Below, piece after piece: positions 9,542 through 18,393 of a stretch of DNA of 64,000 bases. This stretch comes from JAJDTQ01 sp965204235 (lineage in GTDB: Bacteria; Desulfobacterota; Binatia; UBA9968; JAJDTQ01). A program made the position numbers and the translations under genes. Numbering within the stretch: position 1 is the stretch's first letter; the number at the start of each line of letters is the position of its first letter. The stretch is from contig OZ241979.1 in the NCBI GenBank assembly GCA_965204235.1, forward strand, positions 3,534,001 to 3,598,000, written 5' to 3'. Below the pieces are notes generated by a model that was given only the letters and a program-made list of their open reading frames with translations, had not been told where the DNA came from and searched no databases.

Positions 9542-9769
9542 ATGGCTTATGCCGACGTGTTCCGCACCGCGGACGTCTCCACCCTGGCGGTGGTCAAGTC
9601 GGTCCTGGACGGCGCCGGCCTGGGCTACGTGGTCCAGGGCGAATCGGCGCTGACCCTGTTGCCGGTTTGGGGCGGCCTGGGCGCGGCCGGGGTTGCCGCG
9701 GTCGTCCAGGTGCGGGAGGAAGACGCCGAGGCTGCCCGGGAGTTGCTCCGGGGCGTCGCCGACCCGTGA
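9542..9769 (+). CDS. DUF2007-type small signal-transducing protein
   Basis: Protein of 75 aa with the alpha/beta pattern of the DUF2007 family: a helix-forming FRTADVSTLAVVKSVLDGAGL, then YVVQGES, then a second strand ending in VQVREEDAEAARELL. The fold is GlnB-like; function is not established. The gene is convergent with the cysQ-like gene, only 5 bp between stops. Confidence 0.75.
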   Translation: MAYADVFRTADVSTLAVVKSVLDGAGLGYVVQGESALTLLPVWGGLGAAGVAAVVQVREEDAEAARELLRGVADP

Positions 9770-9774
9770 CCGCG

Positions 9775-10560
9775 TCACGACCTGCGCAAGGCCACGAGGC
9801 GGAACAGCTCGGGGTACAGCGACGGGTTGGCGGCGATGACGCCGTTGCGCAGGGTGTCGGGCTGGTTGAACGAGAAGGGCCTCCCGTCCAGGTCGGTGAC
9901 CTTGGCGCCGGCTTCCTCCGCCAACAGCACTCCCGCGCACACGTCCCACTCGTTCTTCGGCGCGAGGCTCACGGTCACGTCGGCGCGGCCGCCGGCCACC
10001 TCCGCGAGCTTGTGGGCGATGCTCCCCGTGGGTTTGATGGACAGGACCTCCCCGAGTCCGTTGACGAGTCCCCTCCGGGTCTCGCTCCGGCTGGCCACCG
10101 CGGTGGCCCCCCGTAGCTGCGAGCGCTCCGACACCCGCACAGGCCGCCCGTTCAGGAAGGCGCCGGAGCCCCGGATGCAATGGGTCATGCGCCCCGCCGC
10201 GGGGTTGTAGGTCACCGCCAGCACCGGCGCGGCGCCCTGCACCAGCGCGACGGACAGGGCGAACTCGTCGATCCCCTGGATGAACTCCCGGGTGCCGTCC
10301 AGCGGGTCCACGATCCACACCCATTCCTTCCCCAGCCGCTCGCCGTCGTCCGGCGACTCTTCCGACAGCCAGCCGGACTCGGGAAACGCTCCGAGCAGCG
10401 CTTCCCGCAAGACCGCGTTGGCCTCGAGGTCGGCCGTGGTGACGGGGTTGCCCCCGCTCTTGTGGTGGACGGCGTACCGGGACGTGTAGTAGGACAGGAC
10501 CGCGGCTCCGGCCCGGTGAGCCGCCTCCTGCGCCGCGGCGAGGGCGTCCTGAAGATTCAT
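9775..10560 (-). CDS. 3'(2'),5'-bisphosphate nucleotidase / inositol monophosphatase family (CysQ-like)
   Basis: Mg2+-dependent, Li+-sensitive phosphatase fold, 261 aa. The metal-binding motif is WIVDPLDGTREFIQG and the second site is NEWDVCAGVLLAEEAGA. The STREF-like variant after DPLDGT (TREFIQGIDEFALSVAL) matches CysQ, which removes the 3'-phosphate of PAP during sulfate assimilation. Divergently transcribed from a second enzyme of the same superfamily, with a 9-bp inverted repeat and a possible promoter in the 140-bp gap. Confidence 0.82.
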   Translation of the reverse strand: MNLQDALAAAQEAAHRAGAAVLSYYTSRYAVHHKSGGNPVTTADLEANAVLREALLGAFPESGWLSEESPDDGERLGKEWVWIVDPLDGTREFIQGIDEFALSVALVQGAAPVLAVTYNPAAGRMTHCIRGSGAFLNGRPVRVSERSQLRGATAVASRSETRRGLVNGLGEVLSIKPTGSIAHKLAEVAGGRADVTVSLAPKNEWDVCAGVLLAEEAGAKVTDLDGRPFSFNQPDTLRNGVIAANPSLYPELFRLVALRRS

Positions 10561-10575
10561 GGCGTGTTCGTCGAA

Positions 10576-10599
10576 CTACCCGGATGGACTTCCGGGTAG
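10576..10599. promoter_or_regulatory. perfect inverted repeat between divergent phosphatase genes
   Basis: CTACCCGGA, a 6-base loop (TGGACT), then TCCGGGTAG: a perfect 9-bp palindrome 16 bp upstream of the cysQ-like start. It could be an operator, or a hairpin in that gene's leader; there is no T-run, so it is not a terminator. Confidence 0.4.
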
Positions 10600-10648
10600 C
10601 CTAACAGCCGCGTCTCCGTCCGTCCACCGGGGCGGCGTCCGCACTCGT

Positions 10649-10677
10649 TTCCCTGGTTCCGCGGCAACGTGTATATT
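10649..10677 (+). promoter_or_regulatory. possible promoter for the second IMPase-family gene
   Basis: A good -10 (TATATT, 10672-10677) preceded 17 bases earlier by a weak -35 (TTCCCT, 10649-10654). The expected start point is close to ATG 10684, so either that ATG is leaderless or ATG 10702 is used. Confidence 0.35.
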
Positions 10678-10701
10678 GCCCCAATGGGGTGCGAGGACGC
10701 C

Positions 10702-11556
10702 ATGGCGGGCCGACCGGAGGGTTCTTCCGTCCCCGGCGCGCCGGCCGGGGAGGAACTGCGGGAGGTCCTTGCCGCGGCCTGCGGCATCGTCCGCCAGACG
10801 CGGACGCTGATCGAGGCCGCGCTGGACAAGGGTTTCAGGCATGGGTCCAAGGCCGACGGGAGCCTCGTGACGGAAGTGGACATCGCGGTGGAGGAGAAGG
10901 CCCGGGCGCTCCTGGCCTCGCGCTTCCCCGCACACGGCGTCATCGGCGAGGAGCTGCCCGCAGCCGATGGCGGCCGCGCGCTGACCTGGGTCATCGATCC
11001 CATCGACGGCACCCGGAGCTTCCGGCACAGGGTGCCGCTGTACGGCACCCTGCTGGCCCTGCTCCACCGCGGCGAGCCGATCCTGGGGATCATCGACCTG
11101 CCGGGCCTGGACAGGACCTACAGCGCCGCGAGGGGCCTCGGGACCCGCTGCAACGGCCGGCCGGTTACACTGGAGGACCTGCCCGGGGACGCGGCGCCGG
11201 AGGACGAGATCATCGGTATCGGTGACCGGCAACAGTTTGCCGCGGCCGGGCGGCCGGATGTGTTCGACGCGCTGATGCAGGCCCATCCCGCGGTGCGGAC
11301 CTACACCGACTGCTTCGGCCACGCCTTGGCCCTGGAGGGCTCCGTGGGCGCCATGGTGGACTTCGACCTCCGTATCTGGGATACCGTGGCGAGCAAGGTG
11401 CTGATGGAAGAGGCCGGCGGCCGTTACGTGTGCTTTCCAAGGACCGGCAAGGAACCGAACGGACGTCGTTTCGACGTCATACTGGGGAAACCCCGGGTGG
11501 TGGACTGGATACTCGACCGCGTCGCGGTGGACCGGCAACCGTCCGGTGGAGCGTAG
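10702..11556 (+). CDS. histidinol-phosphatase / inositol monophosphatase family enzyme
   Basis: Second IMPase-superfamily enzyme (284 aa), paralogous to the divergent gene at 9775-10560. Metal motifs are GEELP (first site), WVIDPIDGTRSF, and RIWDTVASKVLMEEAGG (third site). The DGTRSF...LYGTLLALLHRGEPILGIIDLP context is closest to HisN-type histidinol-phosphatases, which dephosphorylate L-histidinol phosphate, but inositol-1-phosphate cannot be excluded. ATG 10684 is an alternative start six codons upstream. The cyclophilin gene follows. Confidence 0.8.
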   Translation: MAGRPEGSSVPGAPAGEELREVLAAACGIVRQTRTLIEAALDKGFRHGSKADGSLVTEVDIAVEEKARALLASRFPAHGVIGEELPAADGGRALTWVIDPIDGTRSFRHRVPLYGTLLALLHRGEPILGIIDLPGLDRTYSAARGLGTRCNGRPVTLEDLPGDAAPEDEIIGIGDRQQFAAAGRPDVFDALMQAHPAVRTYTDCFGHALALEGSVGAMVDFDLRIWDTVASKVLMEEAGGRYVCFPRTGKEPNGRRFDVILGKPRVVDWILDRVAVDRQPSGGA

Positions 11557-11584
11557 CTTTCGGATTCGAGTCAGGAGGCAGGGT

Positions 11585-12187
11585 TTGGAAATTTATCGAA
11601 CGGTATCGCGGTTCGTGCGCCTGACGGCGGCGTTCCTCTTGTTGTCAGGCGCAGCGGCGTCCCATTCCGGAGCCCAGGGAGGTGAAAGGCCCGTGGTGAT
11701 CTTTTCCACGTCGCAAGGCGACATTACGATCGAGTTGTTCTCCGAGGAAGCTCCCGTTACGGTGAAGAACTTCCTCGACTACGTGGATGCGAAGTTCTAC
11801 GACGGCACGATCTTCCACCGGGTCATCCCCGGTTTCGTGATCCAGGGCGGGGGCTTTACGGACGACATGAACCAGAAGCCCACCCGGGCGCCCATCGAGA
11901 ACGAAGCCGACAACGGAGTCAAGAACGCCCGGGGCACCCTGTCCATGGCGCGCACGTCGGACATCCACAGCGCCACTTCCCAGTTCTTCATCAACCTGAA
12001 GGACAACGCCTTCCTCGACCACGGCACCCGGGACTTCGGCTACGCGGTCTTCGGACGGGTCTCCGAAGGCATGGACGTGGTGGACAAGATCGCCGGCGTG
12101 AAGACCGGCAACCGTGGGCCGCACAGCGACGTGCCGATGGATCCCGTGGTCACCACCACCGCCCGTCGCAAGGAAGCTGCCCCGTAG
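11585..12187 (+). CDS. secreted cyclophilin-type peptidyl-prolyl isomerase
   Basis: Cyclophilin, 200 aa, catalysing cis-trans proline isomerisation. A signal peptide (FVRLTAAFLLLSGAAASHSGAQ) indicates periplasmic location. The core shows TIFHRVIPGFVIQGGG, MARTSDIHSATSQFFINL, and FGYAVFGRV, all standard active-site and structural elements. I chose TTG 11585 because a perfect AGGAGG lies six bases upstream (11573-11578). A GTG at 11546, inside the previous gene, would add 13 residues. Confidence 0.88.
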   Translation: MEIYRTVSRFVRLTAAFLLLSGAAASHSGAQGGERPVVIFSTSQGDITIELFSEEAPVTVKNFLDYVDAKFYDGTIFHRVIPGFVIQGGGFTDDMNQKPTRAPIENEADNGVKNARGTLSMARTSDIHSATSQFFINLKDNAFLDHGTRDFGYAVFGRVSEGMDVVDKIAGVKTGNRGPHSDVPMDPVVTTTARRKEAAP

Positions 12188-12300
12188 GAACATCAGGCCG
12201 ATTCCGGCTCGAGGCCATCTCCCTACGGAAAAGCGCGTCCTTCGACTTCGCTTCGCTACGCTCAGGACGAACGGGGGCGGTTGTTCAGGGTTTCCTTGAG
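12187..12300 (+). repeat. dispersed ~110-bp element, copy 5
   Basis: Begins at the stop of the cyclophilin gene (GGAACATCAGGCCGATTCC), then GGAAAAGCGCGTCCTTCG, the core, and GGTTGTTCAGGGTTTCC. It is one of the best-preserved copies and sits in the usual position, directly 3' of a stop codon. Confidence 0.85.
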
Positions 12301-12379
12301 GCGCCTCTCCCTATGGGGGCGCTTCAGGAATTCGTGTGGGTCCTCGATTGAGGTCGCGGACACCCCACCTCGTCATAGC

Positions 12380-12640
12380 AGATGCCCACTCCGTCATTCC
12401 CGCGAAAGCGGGAATCCATCCATTTTTGTGACAACTCCCCGTGTTTCCATCCTTCCGACCCAACCCCAGGGCGCCTTGCATGAGAGCGATGAAAGTGGAT
12501 TCCCGCTTTCGCGGGAATGACGGAGTGGGCTTTCGCGGGATCGCGGGAATGACGGGGCAGGCGTCTGCGGAGCAATGACGGCGTGACCCCTTTCCCTCCT
12601 GCCTTGCCCACACGAAAGCCGGAAGATTCGTCCGTTGGCG
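12380..12640. repeat. REP-like palindrome cluster A
   Basis: Several copies of the palindrome TTCCCGC-TTTC-GCGGGAA, in both orientations, then GGCGTCTGCGGAGCAATGAC and a run ending in CACACGAAAGCCGG. The same order recurs at 39655-39815. The whole 12188-12648 gap consists of this cluster plus the preceding dispersed element; no gene is seen in it. Confidence 0.8.
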
Positions 12641-12648
12641 AAGGGCGG

Positions 12649-13599
12649 TCACGACACCCGTTCCTGCGGTCTGCGCTCCGCTTCCAGGTCCGCCAGTTTG
12701 AGGGTGTGGTAGAGGTAGTCGTTGAGCGGCGTGGGAACGCCGTGGGCCCGGCCCATGCGCGACACGTAACCGCACAGCGAGTCGATCTCCAGACGCCGTC
12801 CGGCCTCCACGTCGTGGCACATGCTGCCTTTGCCGGCAGGGTCCTGTTGGGCCATGAACCGGTACGCCGCGGCGTCCGCGTCCGGTGCCAGCGGGATCCC
12901 CAGGGCCGAGCCCAGTCGGCGGACTTCCCGCATGACCTCCCGGGCCATGCGCGCGGTCCCTTCGTAACCGAGGATGTCGCCGAGGGGGCGCCGCGTCAAC
13001 GCCGTCATGCCGCTCACCGCGCAGATGAGGATGAACTTGTTCCAGAGGTCCACGCGGATGTCCGAAGACAGGCGGGCGTGCACCCCGGCCCCGCGCATCG
13101 CGGCCGCGACCTCTTCCCCCTTGTCCTTCGGCCCGCCTCCCAGCGGACCGAAGACGAGTTGGCGCGGCCCGCCGGTCTGGTGGATCCTCCCGGGACCCGC
13201 AACGGCGCTGAAGACGTACGCGGCGCCCGCCAGCACCCGGGCCTCGCCGTATTCACGGGCCAGCAGCTCGCCGTTATCGACGCCGTTCTGCAGCGAGACG
13301 ACCACGGAGTCCGGGCGCACCATGGGCCGCATGAACGGTATGGCCGCAGGGTTGGAAGTGGTCTTGACGCAGTGGAGGACCACGTCGCAGGGGCCGGCCT
13401 CCTCCGGGTCGTCCGTGAACAGCGCGTCCCGCACGTGGAACGAGCCCGGCTCCACCGAATCGACGGTCAACCCGCGCTCCTGCAGCGCCCGGAGGTGGGG
13501 ACCCCGGGCGATGAAGCACACCGGCGCCCCCGCCCGGGCCAGCAGGCCCCCGAAGTAGCCGCCGACCCCGCCCGTTCCCATGACTCCGAACCGCATCAT
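12649..13599 (-). CDS. panE: 2-dehydropantoate 2-reductase family protein
   Basis: NADPH-dependent ketopantoate reductase (316 aa), which would make pantoate for pantothenate/CoA synthesis. The N-terminal dinucleotide-binding motif is GVMGTGGVGGYFGG, followed by VVLHCVKTT and SLQNGVDN. The C-terminal catalytic domain has RVDLWNKFILICAVSG (general-acid lysine) and DYLYHTLKLADL. Two adjacent ATGs (13599, 13596) open the gene. It is last in the trpB-trpA-oxidoreductase unit, 23 bp after the previous stop. Several paralogues per genome are common, so a role outside pantothenate synthesis is possible. Confidence 0.82.
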   Translation of the reverse strand: MMRFGVMGTGGVGGYFGGLLARAGAPVCFIARGPHLRALQERGLTVDSVEPGSFHVRDALFTDDPEEAGPCDVVLHCVKTTSNPAAIPFMRPMVRPDSVVVSLQNGVDNGELLAREYGEARVLAGAAYVFSAVAGPGRIHQTGGPRQLVFGPLGGGPKDKGEEVAAAMRGAGVHARLSSDIRVDLWNKFILICAVSGMTALTRRPLGDILGYEGTARMAREVMREVRRLGSALGIPLAPDADAAAYRFMAQQDPAGKGSMCHDVEAGRRLEIDSLCGYVSRMGRAHGVPTPLNDYLYHTLKLADLEAERRPQERVS

Positions 13600-13622
13600 G
13601 CCATTTCCCGAGGTACGGGAGC

Positions 13623-14573
13623 CTACGGCGTCAGCACGATCTTGCCGAAGAACCGGCTGCTTTCCATGAGTTCGTGGGCGCGCCCGGCCTCGCGCAGGGG
13701 CAACACCTCGGACACCACGCCCCGCAGCTTTCCCTCGCGCACCAGGCGCATGACCTCGGGCATGTCCTCCCGCGGCCGCATGGTGGTCCCCATCAACGTC
13801 AGTTCGCGGGTCCAGAGTTGGCCCAGGTGGAGCTCCGCGCGGTGGCCCGCTGTGACCCCGGAGTTGACGAAGCGGCCGCCCCGCCGGAGGCTGGCGAAGC
13901 ACTCGCGCCACACCGCGGCGCCGATGTGCTCGAAGACCACGTGCACGCCTTCGCCGTTCGTGAGATCCCGGACCTTGCGGCTGAACTCCGGGAACTCCCT
14001 GTAGTCGATGCCCGCGTCGGCGCCCAGCTCCGCGGCCTTGTCGAGTTTCCATTGTGAACCCGCGGTGGTGATCACCCGCGCTCCCAGGAGCTTGCCGAGC
14101 TGGATGGCGCCGGTTCCGATGCCGCTGCCCGCGGCCATGACCAGCAAGTCCTCGCCGGATTTGAGCGCGGCCCGGCGCACGAGCATGCGCCAGGCGGTGC
14201 CGAAGGGAACCGCTATGCACGCCGCTTCCTCGAAGGACATCCATTCCGGAAAGGGATAGGCGTCCGCGGCCTCGACCCGCGCGAGCTCCGCGTAGCCGCC
14301 GCTCCGGCAACGCCCCAGGACCCGGTCCCCGACCTGGAAACCCCCTGCTTCCGCCCCCGCCTCGGCCACCTCCCCCGCCACCTCCAGGCCCGGGACGTGG
14401 GGCAGGGGGGGCCTGACTCCGTGGCTCCCTTCGCGGGCGAACACGTCCCGGCGGTTGAGCGCCGCGGCCCTGACCCGCACCAGCAGGTCTGCGGCGCCGG
14501 TCTCCGGCTCCGGCGCCTCGCCGTAGGTGAGGACTTCCGGGCCGCCGGTTTCCGGGATGAAGACCGCTTTCAT
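13623..14573 (-). CDS. zinc-independent quinone oxidoreductase-type MDR
   Basis: Medium-chain dehydrogenase/reductase, 316 aa. Visible features are the GroES-like N-domain (HVPGLEVAGEVAEAG, VGDRVLG), the nucleotide-binding stretch (VMAAGSGIGTGAIQLGKLLG), and VFEHIGAAVWRECFASLRRGG. The four structural-zinc cysteines of classic alcohol dehydrogenases are absent, which favours the quinone reductase branch. ATG 14573 overlaps the trpA stop (ATGA), so it is translationally coupled to tryptophan synthase; why is unclear. Confidence 0.82.
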   Translation of the reverse strand: MKAVFIPETGGPEVLTYGEAPEPETGAADLLVRVRAAALNRRDVFAREGSHGVRPPLPHVPGLEVAGEVAEAGAEAGGFQVGDRVLGRCRSGGYAELARVEAADAYPFPEWMSFEEAACIAVPFGTAWRMLVRRAALKSGEDLLVMAAGSGIGTGAIQLGKLLGARVITTAGSQWKLDKAAELGADAGIDYREFPEFSRKVRDLTNGEGVHVVFEHIGAAVWRECFASLRRGGRFVNSGVTAGHRAELHLGQLWTRELTLMGTTMRPREDMPEVMRLVREGKLRGVVSEVLPLREAGRAHELMESSRFFGKIVLTP

Positions 14574-15385
14574 GGTTCTACCTTCCGCGTGGGAGATCCC
14601 GGCGCCGTTCCGGCGCGCGCCTGTCCGAGCTCTTCGAGAAAATCGCCGTAGCCGCTCTCGCCGCCCCTTTCCCAATGCTCCAGCAGGGCCGATCCCACCA
14701 CCGCGATCTCGCAGACGCCGTGGAGTTGGCGCACGTCGCTGCCGCCGGCGATGCCGAAGCCCAGGGCCAGGGGCAGATGGGTGGCCGCCCGGTAGCGCGC
14801 CGCGAGGGCGGCGACCCCGGCCTTGAGGTCGGTGGGGCTGCCGGTGACGCCGCGCCGCGCCACTCCGTAAACGAACCCGCGGCCGTGCCTGCCGATCTCG
14901 GCCAAGCGCGCGTCGGAGTTGGTGGGCGTCACCAGCGCGATGGGCGTCAACCGGTGCTCCTCGCTCAAGGGAAAGAGGTCGTGGTACTCCTCGATGGGGA
15001 GGTCGGGTACGATGAAACCCGCGCCCCCCGCCGCGCTCAGCCGCTCGCAGAAGGTTCGGTGGGTGAGCCGGAACACGGTGTTGTAGTAACCCATCATCAG
15101 GTGGGGGAACCTGAACCGCTCGGTGGCCCGCCGCAGGAAGTCGAAGTATCGGCTCGTGGACAGGCCCTGCCGGAGGGCCTCCTGGTTGGCCCGGGTGAAG
15201 AGCGGGCCGTCGGCGATGGGCTCGCTGAAGGGCATCTGCAGCTCCACCAGGTCCACGTCCGCCCGCTCCATCCGCTCCAGCATCCGCCAGTTCACCTCGA
15301 GGGACGGGTAGCCCACGATGACGTGGGTCATCAGCAGGACCGTCCGCGGGCCGAGACGGCCTTGGATGTAGGTCTGGAGGTTCAA
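14570..15385 (-). CDS. trpA: tryptophan synthase alpha chain
   Basis: TIM-barrel lyase that cleaves indole-3-glycerol phosphate to indole, 271 aa. The catalytic glutamate is in VDLVELQMPFSEPIADGP and the second acid in the ADGP loop; GFGIAGGSDVRQL is the phosphate site. The proposed start is TTG 15385, whose last two bases overlap the trpB TGA (TTGA). The first downstream ATG would remove the first beta-strand. MPFSEP instead of the usual MPFSDP is a mild oddity. It partners the adjacent TrpB. Confidence 0.9.
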   Translation of the reverse strand: MNLQTYIQGRLGPRTVLLMTHVIVGYPSLEVNWRMLERMERADVDLVELQMPFSEPIADGPLFTRANQEALRQGLSTSRYFDFLRRATERFRFPHLMMGYYNTVFRLTHRTFCERLSAAGGAGFIVPDLPIEEYHDLFPLSEEHRLTPIALVTPTNSDARLAEIGRHGRGFVYGVARRGVTGSPTDLKAGVAALAARYRAATHLPLALGFGIAGGSDVRQLHGVCEIAVVGSALLEHWERGGESGYGDFLEELGQARAGTAPGSPTRKVEP

Positions 15386-16629
15386 CGGAGGGTCTTCCGC
15401 TCCAGGAACTGCCGCCAGCCCGGGTCGCCCAATGCCTCGGCGATGGTGAAGATGTCCTTGTCGCCCCGTCCGGACAGGGTCACCAGCACGGTCCGGTCCC
15501 GGCCCATGCGGCCCGCTTCGCGGACCGCGCCGGCCACCGCGTGGGAGCTTTCCAGCGCGGCGATGATCCCTTCCCGGCGCAGCAGCGTCCGGAACGCTTC
15601 CAGGACCTCGCGGTCGGTGGCCGCCTCGAACCGGACCCGCCCGCTCTCCCGCAGACAGGCCAGGATCGGGCTCACGCCGATGTAGTCCAGGCCCGCGGCC
15701 ACGGAATGGGTCTGCCGCATCTGGCCTTCGTCGTCCTGCAGGAAGTAGGTCTTGTAGCCCTGGGCCACCCCGGGACTGCCGTCCGAGCCCGCCAGGCGGG
15801 CGGCGTGGCGGCCCGAGTCGAGTCCTTCCCCGCCGGCCTCCATCCCCACGAGCTCCACGCCGGCGTCGTCGAGAAAGCCCAGGAACGTGCCGGCGGCGTT
15901 GGAGCCGCCGCCCACGCAGCAATACACGCGGTCCGGCAGCCGGCCCGCAGCGGCCATCATCTGCTCGCGGCATTCCTGTCCGATGACCTGCTGGAAATAG
16001 GCCACGATCTGCGGGAACGGGTGCGGGCCGCAGGCGGTCCCCAGCACGTAGTGCGTGTCGTCCATGGAGAAGGCCCAGTCCCGCAGGCACTGGTTGATGG
16101 CGTCCTTGAGCGTGCCCGACCCGTCTTCCACCGAGACCACGTCCGCCCCGAGCTGCTCCATCCAGAAGACGTTGGGCCGTTGCCGCTCCACGTCCACCGC
16201 GCCCATGTAGATGGTGCACGCCAGTCCCATCCGGGCGGCCATGGTGGCGGTGGCCACGCCGTGCTGTCCCGCCCCGGTCTCGGCGATGACGCGCTTCTTG
16301 CCCATGCGCGCCACCAGCAGCCCCTGGCCCATGACGTTGTTGATCTTGTGCGAGCCGGTCTGGTTGAGGTCTTCCCGTTTGAGGTAGATCTGCGGACCGC
16401 CGAGGGCGTCGCTCAGGTTCTCCAGGCGGGTGATCGGGGTCGGCCGGCACGAGTAGGTCTGCATGACCGCCCGAAACTCCTCGTAGAAAGACGGGTCCTT
16501 GCGCGCCGCCTCGAAGGCCGCCGCGAGTTCGTCCAGGGTGGTGCGCAGGATCTCCGGGGTAAAGGCGCCGCCGTATGCCCCGAAGTAACCGGTGCGCCGC
16601 TCCACGTCTTTCAGCAAGCTGTCCAGCAT
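15382..16629 (-). CDS. trpB: tryptophan synthase beta chain
   Basis: PLP enzyme that joins indole and serine to give tryptophan; 415 aa, normal length. K95 in GSHKINNVMGQ carries PLP, ETGAGQHGVATA is the substrate-carboxylate loop, and CVGGGSNAAGTF binds the cofactor phosphate. It opens with MLDSLLKD and is the first gene of the minus-strand operon trpB-trpA-MDR-panE. No other trp gene is present in the window. A strong promoter candidate lies 43-71 bp upstream. Confidence 0.95.
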   Translation of the reverse strand: MLDSLLKDVERRTGYFGAYGGAFTPEILRTTLDELAAAFEAARKDPSFYEEFRAVMQTYSCRPTPITRLENLSDALGGPQIYLKREDLNQTGSHKINNVMGQGLLVARMGKKRVIAETGAGQHGVATATMAARMGLACTIYMGAVDVERQRPNVFWMEQLGADVVSVEDGSGTLKDAINQCLRDWAFSMDDTHYVLGTACGPHPFPQIVAYFQQVIGQECREQMMAAAGRLPDRVYCCVGGGSNAAGTFLGFLDDAGVELVGMEAGGEGLDSGRHAARLAGSDGSPGVAQGYKTYFLQDDEGQMRQTHSVAAGLDYIGVSPILACLRESGRVRFEAATDREVLEAFRTLLRREGIIAALESSHAVAGAVREAGRMGRDRTVLVTLSGRGDKDIFTIAEALGDPGWRQFLERKTLR

Positions 16630-16671
16630 GTTCCGGGCACGGACCCGCGTTCCGGATCCCCGCCGACGAAA

Positions 16672-16700
16672 GGTTTAGGAACACTTCGCGGGTAAGTCAA
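16672..16700 (-). promoter_or_regulatory. sigma70-type promoter of the trpBA operon
   Basis: On the minus strand, TTGACT (16700-16695) and TAAACC (16677-16672) are separated by exactly 17 bases. The expected leader is about 35 nt, with no room for an attenuator peptide. The remaining 16701-17185 interval contains two inverted dispersed-repeat copies and no supportable gene. Confidence 0.55.
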
Positions 16701-16796
16701 ACCGGAGCAGGCGCGTTCCCCGTCTCTGCGCTCCGTCGTCCCTCGACACGCGGCCACGGACTCGCCAAACGGCTCGCCGGTGCTATGATGGAGAGG

Positions 16797-16880
16797 AACG
16801 TCTGGACGATCCCGGAGGAAGAGCGCGTCCTTCGACTCCGCTTCGCTACGCTCAGGACGAACGGGAACGGGAAGGCCACG
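16797..16880 (+). repeat. dispersed element, copy 6
   Basis: GAACGTCTGGACGATCCCGG arm, then GAGCGCGTCCTTCGACTCCG and the core, ending GAACGGGAACGGGAAG. It lacks the GTTCAGAGTTTCC tail. Confidence 0.75.
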
Positions 16881-17082
16881 TGAGGGAATCTCCTCATCCA
16901 CAGCGGATCGGGTGGGTGGCCCGGAGAATCCGCATGGGACGGGAAGCCCACGTGAGGGAAGCCCCCATCCACGGCTCGATTGTTCGGAGTTTCCGAGCGG
17001 CTACGGAAGAACGGGATACGGACGCGCCGAAGCTGGATACCCGAGCGGTATCGGCACGGGTTTCCGAAAGAGATACGGAAGG

Positions 17083-17150
17083 AACTCTGAACAATTGCCT
17101 CCGTTCGTCCTGAGCGTAGCGAAGCGGAGTCGAAGGACGCGCTTGAGGCG
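17083..17150 (-). repeat. dispersed element, copy 7
   Basis: AACTCTGAACAATTGCC tail, core (CGTCCTGAGCGTAGCGAAG), GGAGTCGAAGGACGCGCTT. Inverted relative to copy 6, 200 bp away, just upstream of the epimerase gene. Confidence 0.8.
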
Positions 17151-17185
17151 ATGCCGCGCGGCGCGCGAGGAAAGGAGGTCCCCGC

Positions 17186-18082
17186 ATGAAGATACTGGTG
17201 ACCGGAGCGTCGGGACTGGTGGGCAGCGCCCTGGTCCCGTTGCTGACCGCGGAGGGACACGAGGTCGTGCGGCTGGTGCGGTCGGCGCCGGGCGCCGGCG
17301 AAGTCCCCTGGGACCCGGACGCGGGAACGCTCGGAGCGGAAGCCCTGGAGGGGTTCGACGGAGTGGTCCACCTGGCCGGCGAGAGCATCGCTTCCGGGCG
17401 CTGGAACACCGGGAAGAAGCGCCGCATCCGGGAGAGCCGCGTCCGCGGGACGCGGTTGCTGTCCGAAACCCTGGCCGGGTGCGAGCGGCCGCCCCGGGTG
17501 CTGGTGTCCGCCTCCGCGGTGGGTTTCTACGGCGACCGCGGCGAGGAGGAACTCACTGAGGGGAGTCCGGCGGGTACGGGTTTCCTTTCCGAAGTGTGCC
17601 GCGAGTGGGAAGCGGCCACCGAAGCAGCCGAGGGAAAGGGCGTCCGGGTGGTCCACGCGCGGCTGGGCATCGTGTTGAGCAGGCGGGGCGGGGCGTTGGC
17701 CAAGATGTTGACGCCTTTCCGTCTCGGCGTCGGGGGCGTCATCGGGAACGGCCGGCAGTACATGAGCTGGGTCACCCTGGACGACGCGGCCGCAGCCCTT
17801 GGCCACCTGCTGGCCGCGGACACGGTAACGGGGCCGGTGAACGTCGTTGCGCCCGCGCCTGTCACCAACCGCGAGTTCACCGCGACCCTGGGCCGCGTGC
17901 TCCGCCGGCCCGCGGTATTCCCGGTTCCCGGTCCCATGGCCCGGTTGGCGTTCGGCGAGATGGCGGATGCGCTGCTGCTGGCCAGCGCCCGGGTCAAGCC
18001 GGAAAAGCTGTTGGACTCCGGGTACGCCTTCCGCCACGGCTCGCTGACGGAGGGGTTGCGCCATGTCCTCGGCGCCGGGTGA
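17186..18082 (+). CDS. TIGR01777-family NAD(P)-dependent epimerase
   Basis: SDR-fold protein of 298 aa (the YfcH/SulA-like TIGR01777 group). Features are the Rossmann motif TGASGLVGSALVPLL, VVHLAGESIASGRW, SASAVGFYGDRGEE with the catalytic tyrosine, and the C-terminal domain with ARVKPEKLLDSGY, diagnostic for the family. The natural substrate of the family is unknown. ATG 17186 is preceded by a strong AAAGGAGG. The gene is isolated between dispersed repeats. Confidence 0.88.
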   Translation: MKILVTGASGLVGSALVPLLTAEGHEVVRLVRSAPGAGEVPWDPDAGTLGAEALEGFDGVVHLAGESIASGRWNTGKKRRIRESRVRGTRLLSETLAGCERPPRVLVSASAVGFYGDRGEEELTEGSPAGTGFLSEVCREWEAATEAAEGKGVRVVHARLGIVLSRRGGALAKMLTPFRLGVGGVIGNGRQYMSWVTLDDAAAALGHLLAADTVTGPVNVVAPAPVTNREFTATLGRVLRRPAVFPVPGPMARLAFGEMADALLLASARVKPEKLLDSGYAFRHGSLTEGLRHVLGAG

Positions 18083-18196
18083 CGTTCCGCCTGCCCGGAC
18101 GCTTCCGCCCTTGCGGCAGAGGCGCGTCGAGCACCGATCTGCCGGTCGTTGCCGGGATGTGTCCGTGTGCCCGCCCCGGGGCGGGCCCCCAAGCTC

Positions 18197-18226
18197 TTGA
18201 CTTCGCTACGAGAATCCCACCATATT
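18197..18226 (+). promoter_or_regulatory. possible promoter upstream of the unknown two-gene cassette
   Basis: TTGACT (18197-18202) and CATATT (18221-18226) are 18 bases apart. It lies about 170 bp upstream of the first cassette gene, with a dispersed repeat in between. The 18083-18393 gap holds only this and that repeat. Confidence 0.3.
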
Positions 18227-18275
18227 CGTTGCGGGTGCAGGGTTTACCCAAGTCACCAGAGGCGCGGCAGGAGCC

Positions 18276-18390
18276 CGTACAGGAAACCCTGAACAATTGC
18301 CCCGTTCGTCCTGAGCGTAGCGAAGCGAAGTCGAAGGACGCGCTTTCCCATAGAGAGAGACCTCAAGCCAGAATGGATCAGGGGTTCCTG
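18276..18390 (-). repeat. dispersed ~110-bp element, copy 8
   Basis: GGAAACCCTGAACAATTGCC tail, core, GAAGTCGAAGGACGCGCTT, TCCCATAG, and an AATGGATCAGGGGTTCC arm ending at the start of the next gene. It is a complete copy in inverted orientation. Confidence 0.85.
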
Positions 18391-18393
18391 TAG